DNA from: Robertmurraya sp047302285
GTDB lineage: Bacteria; Bacillota; Bacilli; Bacillales; Cytobacillaceae
Assembly (NCBI RefSeq): GCF_047302285.1
Contig: NZ_CP154845.1
Span: 2,604,001 to 2,668,000, forward strand
Direction: 5' to 3'
DNA length: 64,000 bases
In this document: positions 8,665 through 16,695 of the stretch, in pieces
Layout of the letters: each line of letters begins with the position of its first letter
Numbering within the stretch: position 1 is the first letter of the stretch
The notes under the pieces: generated by a model
Seen by the model: the letters and a program-made list of their open reading frames with translations, nothing else
What the model was told of the DNA's origin: nothing
Database searches by the model: none
Made by a program: the position numbers and the translations under genes

Positions 8665-8880
8665 TTATGCAGCTGCCGCTGGAATCCTTACAAACACAAT
8701 AGCAGAGAGCGAAATGGCGGTAGTCAAACTCGGAGTATAGCTAGTAGTCTCAACCACAAGGGCAAGTTCTCCAGATACAGAGGACAATACACCTTCAACG
8801 ACTCGGTCAGTTAATCCGATTTCCACTCTCGTACCCACACGTCTTGCTAACTCAGCAGAGAATAATGCTTGGAACATCAT
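8665..8880 (-). CDS. Small beta-rich protein, possible spore-surface component
   Basis: 71 residues with AAAGGAG ahead of tandem ATGs. The middle RVGTRVEIGLTDRVVEGVLSS followed by alternating hydrophobic strands (ALVVE, AISLSAIVFVRI) looks like a small Sm-like/DUF2642-type barrel domain, as also seen in its neighbour 12 bp upstream. No signal peptide or transmembrane helix. Function unknown. Its place between glycosyltransferases suggests a coat or crust protein, perhaps the glycan acceptor (inference); CgeA holds a comparable place next to CgeB in Bacillus subtilis. Confidence 0.6.
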   Translation of the reverse strand: MMFQALFSAELARRVGTRVEIGLTDRVVEGVLSSVSGELALVVETTSYTPSLTTAISLSAIVFVRIPAAAA

Positions 8881-8892
8881 ATCACTCCTTTC

Positions 8893-9231
8893 TTACATTT
8901 CTGTAACGGTTTGAACTTGAGAAAGTGGAATCAATACAAGGGAGCCATCACTCTCTACCATAACAACATAATCTCGTTGAACCGCAATAAGCGTTCCAGT
9001 GATTGGTTCTAGGGGGGTAGAAATAGTTACTTGCTCGTTTAAAAGATTTGTTAAGAAGGCACGCAATGTTTGACGATTCTTAGAAGGAAAAAGCGAAGAA
9101 CCTAAATTTCCAACTACCTCCTCAACATTTTGCGCAACTTGTTCCGCAGGCGTAATGAGATTAACGTTTACTGCTTGTGAAAGTAATTGAAGGTTATTTA
9201 TAAACATTTGACGAAGAATATCATTATTCAA
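8893..9231 (-). CDS. Small DUF2642-like protein, possible spore-surface component
   Basis: 112 residues; good ribosome site (AAGGAGG) though the start codon is TTG. The first ~70 residues are helical and rich in Asn and Leu; the last ~40 (VTISTPLEPITGTLIAVQ, DYVVMVESDGSLVLIPL) match the DUF2642 pattern in which a G-x-L-x-x-V strand pair is followed by an IPL strand. Co-directional with and 12 bp from the 71-residue protein, so the two are probably co-transcribed. Family members in Bacilli are often sporulation or coat associated. Assignment is by pattern, not alignment. Confidence 0.6.
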   Translation of the reverse strand: MNNDILRQMFINNLQLLSQAVNVNLITPAEQVAQNVEEVVGNLGSSLFPSKNRQTLRAFLTNLLNEQVTISTPLEPITGTLIAVQRDYVVMVESDGSLVLIPLSQVQTVTEM

Positions 9232-9361
9232 TTACAATTCCTCCTTTCTTTCTATCATGAGTGCTTTTGTTGCTCCCATTAATATGATACGAAAACTATT
9301 CTTTTTGGTATCCGCATTTGCATCTATTTTGGCGAGTTTGTACATTTTCCGCAGAAGTCTA

Positions 9362-10453
9362 TTAAATGAACTTTTTAATACTAGTAATGATCTTATTCTG
9401 GTTTTCTAATGTTAAAAAAGGACATATTGGTAGGGCTAATATTCTAGTTGCCACTTTTTCCGCGATCGGAAAATCCCCCTCTTTATAATCCAGCTCATAG
9501 AATGCCTCCTGTAAATGAAGAGGGATTGGATAATAAATAGCACTAGAGCTCCCTTCTGTCATCAAGTGCTCTGCAAGCTCATCACGTTCATCTAGCTCAA
9601 TACAATATTGATGAAACGTATGCTCCCTAGTCTCGATTACAGAGGGGGTCTTTAACCAACTTTTCAACTCATTCGTATACCGTTTCGCTACTTCTTTTCT
9701 ATTGTGCAAAAATACATCCAAATGCTTTAATTTTAGTAGTAAAATAGCTGCTTGGATTTCGTCTAAACGACTATTGATCCCTATATTGGTGTGAATATAT
9801 TTTTGCCTGCTACCATGGTTTCTTAATGAGAGGATCTTTTGATATAATTTTCTATCATTGGTTACAACCATTCCGCCGTCCCCATAGGCACCAAGGTTTT
9901 TGGAAGGAAAAAAAGATAGACATCCAATATTTCCTAGAGCTCCTACTCTTTTTCCTTTGTATTCTGTTCCAATTGCCTGACAGGCATCTTCAATAATCTT
10001 TAACTCGAACTCATTTGCAATCTCTTGGATTTCGTCCATTTTAGCTGCTCGTCCAAAAAGATGCACAACGATAATCGCCTTTGTCTTCGAAGTGATTTTT
10101 TCTCTAATTTTAGTTGGATCGATATTATAGCTGTCCTCTTCTATATCAACAAATACTGGTTTGGCTCCTACTTGTGCTACTGCCTCACCCGTTGCAAAAA
10201 AAGTAAATGGAGTCGTAATCACCTCATCGTCAGGCCCTATATCGAGAGCTTGCAACGCTAAATAAAGAGCATCTGTACCATTGCCCACCCCAATGGCATA
10301 GGTGGAATTTACATAAGAGGCAATTTGTTTTTCCAATTCTTCGCCCTTGTCTCCTAAAATATATTGACCACTTTCTAATACTTCATTAATGGCTTTTAAA
10401 ATCGGTTTACGCAAAATATTCATTTCTGCCTTTAAATCTACCATTGGAATCAT
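9362..10453 (-). CDS. DegT/DnrJ/EryC1/StrS-type sugar aminotransferase
   Basis: 363 residues from ATG 10453 (GAGGTG upstream; the GTG at 10465 overlaps that site). Motifs: SGQYILG, GNGTDALYLAL, EVITTPFTFFAT, VHLFGRAAKMDEI, IEDACQAIG and SFFPSKNLGAYGDGG with the PLP lysine near residue 185; NSRLDEIQAAIL and YPIPLHLQ complete the family. It resembles WbpE/WlbC, which place an amino group at C3 of UDP-3-keto-GlcNAcA. It follows the UDP-sugar dehydrogenase in one operon. Other 3- or 4-aminotransferases cannot be excluded. Confidence 0.82.
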   Translation of the reverse strand: MIPMVDLKAEMNILRKPILKAINEVLESGQYILGDKGEELEKQIASYVNSTYAIGVGNGTDALYLALQALDIGPDDEVITTPFTFFATGEAVAQVGAKPVFVDIEEDSYNIDPTKIREKITSKTKAIIVVHLFGRAAKMDEIQEIANEFELKIIEDACQAIGTEYKGKRVGALGNIGCLSFFPSKNLGAYGDGGMVVTNDRKLYQKILSLRNHGSRQKYIHTNIGINSRLDEIQAAILLLKLKHLDVFLHNRKEVAKRYTNELKSWLKTPSVIETREHTFHQYCIELDERDELAEHLMTEGSSSAIYYPIPLHLQEAFYELDYKEGDFPIAEKVATRILALPICPFLTLENQNKIITSIKKFI

Positions 10454-10467
10454 GTCATCACCCACCT

Positions 10468-11766
10468 CTATTCGATCCCAATTCCAAGATACTTTATGCC
10501 AACACTTGTGATTTCGTCTTTGTTTAACACATTTCTACCATCAAGAATGACTTTACATTTAGGGAAAATGGAAAAATCCAAAGATTCATATGGTTCGTGA
10601 TAGGCTTGCATAATCACTCCATCTATTTTCTCAATCATCTGATCTGAAAAAGTTAGCGGAGTTACACCATATTTTGCGATTTCCTCTTTGGAAAATTGAG
10701 GATCGTTAACAAATATACTAGCTTCTCTTTGTGACAGTTGTTCCAAAAGTAATAGAGTGGTAGATTTTGTCACCTCTTTCACATTCTCACGAAACGACAA
10801 GCCTAAAATAAGAATATTTTTCCCTCTTAATGACCCAAGCTCGCGCTCTAGTTTATCTATCGCATATTCAGACATGGAATCGTTGATATCACGAGCTAAC
10901 GTCGTTATGCCATTTGGTAGCCCTTTGTTAATGAAGAAAAATGGATAGATGGGAATACAATGTCCTCCCACACCTATGCCTGGTTTATGCAAATGGGAAA
11001 ATGGTTGACTGTTACTAGCTTGAATGACCTCATCCATCGCAACGCCTTTCTCACTTGCAAACTTTGCTAGTTCATTTACGAGAGCAATGTTTACATCTCG
11101 ATAAACACACTCTGCTACTTTTGAAAACTCAGCTGTTTCTAATGACGATACTGGCATGGTTTCACATTTAATCGCCTCTTTATAAAAAGAAATTGCTCTC
11201 TGAAGACTTTCATCGTTAATGGCCCCGATTACCTTAGGGTAATTTGCCAAGTCCTCAACAATCCGATTGGAGTAAACTCTTTCAGGACTATAAACAAGAT
11301 GAAAATCCTCCCCAGCTACTAATCCTGAAATCTCTTCAATCTTTTTCCCAAAACGATTTCTCGTATCTCCCACCGGTACTGTTGTTTCAAAAATAACCAT
11401 TGTCCCCTTTTGAATGACTTTGCCAATTTCGTTTACAGCTAAATCCATATAGCGATAGTCTGTTTCATTTTTTTTATCAATCAATACGGGCACGATAACA
11501 ATCACAACATCGGTTTGTTTAACGGCTTCCACTGTTTTATATGTCGCACTTAAACGATTATTTTTATGAGCTCTTTCGACCAATTCTTCTAACCCTGGCT
11601 CATTTTTTACATGGGACTTTCCCTGATTAACAAGGGAAACAACACTTGGATTGATATCGGCTCCGATTACATGAAAACCGTTATCGGCAATGACCGCAGC
11701 CAATGCTAGTCCAATTTTACCCAATCCAATGACTGCTACATTTTTGTCTTCTGTTCTCCTTTCCAT
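10468..11766 (-). CDS. UDP-N-acetyl-hexosamine C6 dehydrogenase (WbpA/WecC-like)
   Basis: 432 residues with the three UDP-glucose/GDP-mannose dehydrogenase domains: NAD-binding GLGKIG near residue 14, VIVIVPVLID and FETTVPVG in the first domain, YSPERVYSNR, the helical linker TAEFSKVAECVYRDVNIALVNE-type segment, and the catalytic Cys270 in GVGGHCIPIYP. The GVGGHCIP form is typical of enzymes oxidising UDP-GlcNAc or UDP-ManNAc to the uronic acid with two NAD+. First gene of an operon with the DegT aminotransferase and preceded by a SigK-like promoter. Whether it uses the gluco or manno substrate is open. Confidence 0.85.
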   Translation of the reverse strand: MERRTEDKNVAVIGLGKIGLALAAVIADNGFHVIGADINPSVVSLVNQGKSHVKNEPGLEELVERAHKNNRLSATYKTVEAVKQTDVVIVIVPVLIDKKNETDYRYMDLAVNEIGKVIQKGTMVIFETTVPVGDTRNRFGKKIEEISGLVAGEDFHLVYSPERVYSNRIVEDLANYPKVIGAINDESLQRAISFYKEAIKCETMPVSSLETAEFSKVAECVYRDVNIALVNELAKFASEKGVAMDEVIQASNSQPFSHLHKPGIGVGGHCIPIYPFFFINKGLPNGITTLARDINDSMSEYAIDKLERELGSLRGKNILILGLSFRENVKEVTKSTTLLLLEQLSQREASIFVNDPQFSKEEIAKYGVTPLTFSDQMIEKIDGVIMQAYHEPYESLDFSIFPKCKVILDGRNVLNKDEITSVGIKYLGIGIE

Positions 11767-11801
11767 AGCACAACCTCGCTTCTTATAATTACCTTTCCTT
11801 T

Positions 11802-11829
11802 TACCGTATGAAAGGAAGAGGTGAATCGT
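11802..11829 (-). promoter_or_regulatory. SigK-type promoter for the dehydrogenase-aminotransferase operon
   Basis: On the minus strand, AC (11829-11828), 17 bp, CATACGGTA (11810-11802). The -10 fits CATANNNTA exactly; the spacer is one longer than ideal. The start codon lies 36 bp downstream. Confidence 0.5.
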
Positions 11830-11865
11830 ATGGACGATTGGAACAGATTACAAAAATAGACTTTT

Positions 11866-12876
11866 TCACAATAACTTTTTATAAACATTCCTATATTGAT
11901 TTGCGACTACTTCAGGAATATGATTTTGTTCTACATATTGTCTTCCCTGCATCCCTAACTCCTTCCATTTATGTGGACTGCTAATTAAATCTTTTAAAAC
12001 TTTTTTGATGTTTCCAGGATCTGCGTTGACAATGGGGAGTCCTGGAGAATATGTTTTCATGACATCCTTCCTTAAATAACAAATGACCGGCTTTCCGAAT
12101 GCCATTGATTCAGTACTCACATAACCGTAAGCTCCAATTCTTAACTGGTCGATCACAATATCAGCCTTCGAAAGCCACTCCTTCGTTTGTTCATAAGTCA
12201 TTCCTTCGATTAATTGAAATTGGAATGGAACTCCTTCTCGCTTTAATTGGTTCACTGCCTTCTCAATTTGGTCCGTTCCTTTTAAATCACGTCTTGTTGG
12301 TGCATGCACTACGAGTGGAACTTTCTTTGCTTCTGGATATACTGGTTGGATTCGACTAACGTCTAATGTATGAGGAATGACGTGGATTTCCTTATAGTAA
12401 GGTTGAATATAAGCGTATAGCTCATAATCTTGGATAAATGCGTGGTCAATATAGTTGGAAAGAACTTGTAAGTTTTGGCGAATTTTTTTCTCTGTCCATT
12501 CTGGCTTTACTCGAATATGAGGATTCATCTTTCTCGCAACGGAAAAGATACGCACATCTGAACCATGATGATGCATGACCATTTTCTTGCCAGCTCTCCT
12601 AATAGTCTCTAAATCCCTTTTATCAGGAAAAAAGCTCTCGCCAAAATGAAAATGGAAAATATCGTATTCAGCAATTGCTTCGTTTAGAAACTCAGAAAGT
12701 TTCTGTTCTCTTTCCTTCGTCGACAAATTCTCTAAATTTAAGCATAGATCAGGTTTAAACTGATAACGATTACTGGTAAAATGACAAGCTGTTGCATCTA
12801 CGCCATGTGTTTGTAGGGCACGACATAAATCAATCATCGGTGATCCATAAGGTACATGTAACACTTTCAAACTCAT
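11866..12876 (-). CDS. GT4-like glycosyltransferase
   Basis: 336 residues. N-terminal domain: KVLHVPYGSPMIDLCRAL, FHFHFGES, MHHHGSDVRIFS; C-terminal donor domain: VVHAPTRRDLKGTDQIEKAV, then IVIDQLRIGAYGYVSTESMAFGKPVICYL, where the acidic and Glu residues in the STESMAFGKPV region mark the nucleotide-sugar site. No signal or membrane segment. Nine bases separate it from the upstream glycosyltransferase, so the two form one operon under the SigK-like promoter near 14150. Specific linkage unknown. Confidence 0.8.
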   Translation of the reverse strand: MSLKVLHVPYGSPMIDLCRALQTHGVDATACHFTSNRYQFKPDLCLNLENLSTKEREQKLSEFLNEAIAEYDIFHFHFGESFFPDKRDLETIRRAGKKMVMHHHGSDVRIFSVARKMNPHIRVKPEWTEKKIRQNLQVLSNYIDHAFIQDYELYAYIQPYYKEIHVIPHTLDVSRIQPVYPEAKKVPLVVHAPTRRDLKGTDQIEKAVNQLKREGVPFQFQLIEGMTYEQTKEWLSKADIVIDQLRIGAYGYVSTESMAFGKPVICYLRKDVMKTYSPGLPIVNADPGNIKKVLKDLISSPHKWKELGMQGRQYVEQNHIPEVVANQYRNVYKKLL

Positions 12877-12885
12877 TCATCCCCT

Positions 12886-14103
12886 TCATATTTTAGTAGC
12901 GATCCTATCGTAAAAATCAAAAAGTCTTTGCTCCATTTTCTCCCAACAATAGGTTTCTTCCATTATTTTTCTAGCATTTACACTCATTCTTTTTAGTAAG
13001 TCTTTGTTTTGACCGAGCATGCGAATCACAGTGGCGTAATTTTCTGGAGTAGCCTGATCCTTTGGAACTACAATCCCACATTGATGCTTTTCAATAAAGG
13101 TTTTCATATCTAAAGCATTATTCACCAATACAGGTACCCCGTTGTTTAAATAACTGAAAAACTTATTTGGCATCGCGTACTGATTGTTTAAGGAATGAGC
13201 TAATTTTAAATCGATCCAGCCTAAATGAGCGGACTTCATTTCTTGTGGTAATTGCGTATGCTTCATCCACTCTTTTATTTCAATATGTTCCATAAGATGA
13301 GGAGGTACAACTAGTTTTTTCTCATTTGCTCTCTTTCCACCAATGATTTTAAACCGTATCTCCATATCTTTTTTCAAAGCTTCAACGATACCGATCATTT
13401 TTCTCCAATTCCCCCTTGTTTGGCTAATAAAGCCTTCATGAATGACAGTAAACGGTGGAGTTCGTTCATTCGATTCGTATTCTTTCGCCAAAGGTGGAGA
13501 ATTATAAATGACCTCAATGAAAAGTTCGGGATTTTTAAGGAAATACCATGACTTAATCGATTCAGAAACAGTAATAATCCCATCTACTTCTTTGAGCATC
13601 TTTTTTAACATTTCATCCATGACCATTCTCATTCTCTGATTCATCGGCTCAAGCGGGTCAGGAAATAGCTCATGACTATCGTATATTAATTTCACATTGC
13701 GTCCATTTTTCTGCAGATTTCGTTTAATTCCGATACCTGCATAAAAGGATAGAAATTCATGAGCATGATAAATATCGGCATTTTCCCTCAAGCCTAAATT
13801 CGTTAGTTCATCATGAAAACCGCTGTAATGCCCAGAATTGATATTGTCGAAATAGCTATATATTAATGGAAATGCTAATCGCTCTGTGTAAGGGATTATT
13901 TTGATTCCTTCATGATAAAAGCTTTCTGATGTAGGGATATCCTTTAGCTTTTTGCCATTAATGTCAAATAAATATCCATTTACAATTGGTACGATGAGTG
14001 TCACGTCATATCCTTTTTTCTGTAAGCTCTTCGCTTCTTTCTCAAAAATTCTCACATCTAAAAAGGAATGCTCCGTCACAAGAAAACAGACCTTTTGTTT
14101 CAT
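12886..14103 (-). CDS. GT4-family glycosyltransferase, paralogue of 7393-8601
   Basis: 405 residues. Same domain order and many shared blocks with the glycosyltransferase on the other side of the island: EHSFLDVRIFEKEAKSL, NGYLFDINGK, ADIYHAHEFLSFYAGIGIKR, LIYDSHELFPDPLE, IKIIGGKRA-type donor start and MPNKFFSYLNNGVPVLVNN. Duplication followed by divergence probably gave two enzymes for successive sugars in one glycan (inference). Ribosome site AAAGGAG precedes ATG 14103. First gene of a two-gene operon. Confidence 0.8.
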   Translation of the reverse strand: MKQKVCFLVTEHSFLDVRIFEKEAKSLQKKGYDVTLIVPIVNGYLFDINGKKLKDIPTSESFYHEGIKIIPYTERLAFPLIYSYFDNINSGHYSGFHDELTNLGLRENADIYHAHEFLSFYAGIGIKRNLQKNGRNVKLIYDSHELFPDPLEPMNQRMRMVMDEMLKKMLKEVDGIITVSESIKSWYFLKNPELFIEVIYNSPPLAKEYESNERTPPFTVIHEGFISQTRGNWRKMIGIVEALKKDMEIRFKIIGGKRANEKKLVVPPHLMEHIEIKEWMKHTQLPQEMKSAHLGWIDLKLAHSLNNQYAMPNKFFSYLNNGVPVLVNNALDMKTFIEKHQCGIVVPKDQATPENYATVIRMLGQNKDLLKRMSVNARKIMEETYCWEKMEQRLFDFYDRIATKI

Positions 14104-14144
14104 ATCATTAACTCCTTTGTTTGTTTCTCAAAATGTATCTCATG

Positions 14145-14171
14145 TATTTTATGAAGGAAGAGACAAACTGT
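14145..14171 (-). promoter_or_regulatory. SigK-type promoter for the two-glycosyltransferase operon
   Basis: On the minus strand, AC (14171-14170), exactly 16 bp, CATAAAATA (14153-14145): a full match to the SigK consensus. Predicted transcription start is ~35 bp upstream of ATG 14103. Confidence 0.6.
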
Positions 14172-14206
14172 GCCAAATCAAAGAAGCTAGTTAAATTAAA
14201 GCAAAA

Positions 14207-14246
14207 AAACAGGAGCATCTGTCCTGAAACAGAATGTTCCTGTTTA
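14207..14246 (-). terminator. Intrinsic terminator of the DUF3899 gene
   Basis: Stem AAACAGGAACATTCTG / CAGATGCTCCTGTTT on the minus strand (one bulge) with a T7 tail, 16 bp past the stop. Confidence 0.85.
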
Positions 14247-14261
14247 TGAAGCGACGATAAT

Positions 14262-14588
14262 TTACAAAATGAAGGCAATGACAAATCCTATTATAAAAAA
14301 AAGAACAGAGCCTAATACGAAACAATTTACGTTGAGTGAGCCAAAGGTTCGTTTAAGCTTATAATTATTTTTTAATCCATGATAACTTGTGGCCACACTT
14401 ATTTCACTGTAATTGGTAGGTAAGCCACCTGTACTGGAAAAGAAGATAAAAAAGATGCTGAAAAATAAACCTACATAAAACATCGAATCTAAAAGAAGGA
14501 ACTGAAACTTTTCAGCCAACAAGTAAGCTAATCCAAATTCCACCATCATGACTACAAATGTAAAAATTCCAAACCTTAAATGTTTCAT
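14262..14588 (-). CDS. DUF3899-type small membrane protein
   Basis: 108 residues from ATG 14588 (GGGGAG at good distance; a TTG at 14597 is less likely). Three to four hydrophobic stretches: near residues 6-28, 33-50 and the C-terminal 85-108, with a soluble loop (TSYHGLKNNYKLKR) between the second and third. This arrangement matches the DUF3899 family of Bacilli, whose function is unknown. Single-gene unit with its own terminator. Confidence 0.65.
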   Translation of the reverse strand: MKHLRFGIFTFVVMMVEFGLAYLLAEKFQFLLLDSMFYVGLFFSIFFIFFSSTGGLPTNYSEISVATSYHGLKNNYKLKRTFGSLNVNCFVLGSVLFFIIGFVIAFIL

Positions 14589-14659
14589 TTCGGTCAACTC
14601 CCCTTAATCGATAGAATGATAGTTTGTTAAGTAGAGTGTGTTAATGTACGACTTATATG

Positions 14660-15274
14660 CTATAACCTCTTTCTATATCCTTCTTCTAATCTTTGTTCAA
14701 TTTCTTCTACAGAAGACATTTTCGCATGGTCATATATAATTTGAGCAGCTGAAGGCATGGCTTGTTTATCAAACCATGTATCCGGCTCCCACAGTCCTGA
14801 ACGTTTAAACGCTTTGGCACAATGAATATAGCACTCCTCTACTTCGACACGTATCCCAATTAGCGGAGTTTTTCCTCTTGCAGTTAGCTTTGCAAGTATG
14901 TCTGAATTTTTGATGATCGATGCCTTCCCGTTAATTCTTAACGTTTCTCCAAGGCCAGGGATGAATAAGAGAAGTCCTACTTGTGGATTTTTGAGAATAT
15001 TTCTTAATGTATCTAATCTTTTATTTCCCGGTCTTTCAGGGATAATTAAGGACTGATTATTTTCGATATAAATAAACCCTCGATGATCTCCTCGTGGTGA
15101 CACATCACAAAATCCGTTTTCATCTGCAGTTGAAATGGTCAAAAAAGGAGACTTCGAAATAAAGTCCTGACAATGATGATCCAACTCCGATATGACCTTT
15201 TTCTTAACCAATTCACTTGGAAAGCCGATCAGCTCTCGTAACCCTTCTTCAGTAGTAATGATATCCTTCACCAT
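14660..15274 (-). CDS. Pyridoxamine 5'-phosphate oxidase-like FMN-binding protein
   Basis: 204 residues. The split-barrel fold of the PPOX family is visible from FLTISTADENGFCDVSPRGD through GFIYIENNQSLIIPERPGNKRLDTLRNILKNPQVGLLLFIPG and LRINGKASI. The N- and C-terminal additions fit the MSMEG_1061-type subfamily (about 200 residues). Such proteins bind FMN, or F420/heme in other subfamilies; the physiological substrate is unknown. Its ATG follows directly on the stop of the truncated TPR gene at 15275, so it may have been the second gene of that operon and may now lack its original promoter. Confidence 0.78.
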   Translation of the reverse strand: MVKDIITTEEGLRELIGFPSELVKKKVISELDHHCQDFISKSPFLTISTADENGFCDVSPRGDHRGFIYIENNQSLIIPERPGNKRLDTLRNILKNPQVGLLLFIPGLGETLRINGKASIIKNSDILAKLTARGKTPLIGIRVEVEECYIHCAKAFKRSGLWEPDTWFDKQAMPSAAQIIYDHAKMSSVEEIEQRLEEGYRKRL

Positions 15275-15549
15275 TCATTCCCCCACCCATACTTGATCTA
15301 ACTTATTCGAATAAAATTGGATCGCTTTTTTATATGTCAAAATGTCTTCATTAGCCGTATTCTCCACTAAACAAGTTAACAACTGTTCCATTGCTATATC
15401 GTGTTCGTTCAGATTATATAAAGTCATCGTATAAAAGACTTTTAAAGCTTGATTTTGAGGAAAAAGGCTCATCCCCTCTTCTAAGACTACTTTTGATTGC
15501 GAATAATTTCCTAACGTACGATATGTGCTACCTAGACCCAAATGGGCTC
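15275..15549 (-). pseudogene. TPR-repeat protein, 5'-truncated
   Basis: About 90 residues are left, covering the last tetratricopeptide motifs: GLGSTYRTLGNYSQSKVVLEEG, FPQNQALKVFYTMTLYNL, and DILTYKKAIQFYSNKLDQVW at the end. Homologues I know of are roughly twice as long and begin with at least one further TPR before the GLGSTYRTLG block. In frame upstream only a few plausible residues (EGAH) remain before a TGA. A TTG at 15541 with a chance AAGGAG could still start translation. The broken end abuts a similarly truncated gene on the other strand. Confidence 0.6.
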
Positions 15550-15732
15550 CTTCTTGGACTCACTTTACTTGGATCGATTCTGATCGGTATTCACATTGCC
15601 GTCTTTATCGGAATGTCGCTCGGTGCAAAAAAGAATTGGACGATGCTTTGGTCAACGATAAGTTTAGTGGTTTGGACATTGGTCTTTGGAATTTTAACGA
15701 TGCTTGGATTTGATTTTTTTGTGAGGAACTAA
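15544..15732 (+). pseudogene. Small membrane protein, 5'-truncated
   Basis: About 62 residues of a hydrophobic protein run from GLLLGLTLLGSILIGIHIAVF through MSLGAKKNWTMLWS to a second helix and FDFFVRN. No ATG/GTG with a ribosome site opens the frame; the coding sense fades at the same point (about 15540) where the minus-strand TPR gene is cut. The two genes therefore look like survivors of one deletion that removed both 5' ends and the divergent promoter region. Family unknown. Confidence 0.5.
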
Positions 15733-15756
15733 ACTTATTTTATTATGTATAAGTAT

Positions 15757-15777
15757 GGCCTGAGAATCTCTCAGGCC
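15757..15777. terminator. Bidirectional terminator
   Basis: Perfect 9-bp stem GGCCTGAGA / TCTCAGGCC with a 3-nt loop between the truncated membrane gene (+) and sdaAA (-). Confidence 0.75.
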
Positions 15778-15785
15778 AATTTGTA

Positions 15786-16673
15786 TTATTGCACTTGTTT
15801 TTGTCGTCCGAAAATTTCAGCCTCAAGTCTTTTTCCAGTCGGAGTTGCTGCCAAACCTCCCTTTGCTGTTTCGCGAAGTGCGGTTGGCATCGTTTGTCCA
15901 ATTAAATACATGGAATGGATGACTTCATCACATGGAATTCGACTCTTAATCCCAGCTAGAGCCATATCTGCTGCAGTGATCGCATTCGAAGCTCCCATTG
16001 CATTTCTTTTTACACAAGGAACTTCAACGAGTCCGGCAACTGGATCACAAACTAAACCGAGCATATTTTTCAATGTAATCGCCATTGCTTCAGCACACTG
16101 TTTTGGCGTGCCGCCAGCTAATTCTACGATAGCCGCTGCCGCCATTCCACTTGCAGAACCCACTTCAGCTTGACAACCACCAGCTGCTCCTGAAATGGAT
16201 GCATTATTGGCCACAACAAAACCAAAGGCTGCTGCCGTGAATAAGTATTCAATCATTTCCATACGAGTCGGAATTAATTTTGCCTTCACCGCAAACAAAG
16301 TTCCTGGTACAACTCCAGCTGAACCTGCCGTAGGTGTTGCGCAAATCGTGCCCATTGCAGCATTCACTTCATTTGTGGCCATCGCTTTGCTCACAGCATC
16401 TAGGAGAATATCTCCTCCTAGTGATTTACCACTTTTTATATAATTTTGCAGAAGCACAGCGTCTCCACCTGTTAAGCCAGAAACAGATGTCACACCCTTT
16501 AATCCTCGCTCAACCGCTTGCTCCATCACTTCTAAATTACGGTCCATTTTCGTTATGATCTCTTCACGGGATAATCCCGTTACTTCTATCTCTTGCTGGA
16601 TCATCACTTCCGCTATTTTCACTTGCCTTTTTTCCGCAAGCTCCACTAGCTCGGCAACACTTCGAAACATCAT
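15786..16673 (-). CDS. sdaAA: L-serine dehydratase, iron-sulfur type, alpha chain
   Basis: 295 residues, normal for the Bacillus-type alpha subunit. The enzyme deaminates L-serine to pyruvate using an oxygen-labile 4Fe-4S cluster. Conserved blocks: GVTSVSGLTGGDA, GSAGVVPG (CATPTAGSAGVVPG), GAAGGCQAEVGSASGMAAAA with a cluster cysteine, and GLVCDPVAGLVEVPCVKRNA with two more. Lies 22 bp downstream of the beta-chain gene in the same operon. Confidence 0.95.
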   Translation of the reverse strand: MMFRSVAELVELAEKRQVKIAEVMIQQEIEVTGLSREEIITKMDRNLEVMEQAVERGLKGVTSVSGLTGGDAVLLQNYIKSGKSLGGDILLDAVSKAMATNEVNAAMGTICATPTAGSAGVVPGTLFAVKAKLIPTRMEMIEYLFTAAAFGFVVANNASISGAAGGCQAEVGSASGMAAAAIVELAGGTPKQCAEAMAITLKNMLGLVCDPVAGLVEVPCVKRNAMGASNAITAADMALAGIKSRIPCDEVIHSMYLIGQTMPTALRETAKGGLAATPTGKRLEAEIFGRQKQVQ

Positions 16674-16695
16674 TTTGCCCCAATCCCTTCTAACT

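Noticed and set aside
11830..11859. Nine-codon frame (MDDWNRLQK) with a fair ribosome site ahead of it
   Set aside because: Too short for support and overlaps the SigK-type promoter region of the divergent unit.
15745..16443. Long plus-strand frames opposite the serine dehydratase alpha-chain gene
   Set aside because: They are the complement of a strongly conserved gene (sdaAA), have no ribosome site and encode no recognisable domain.
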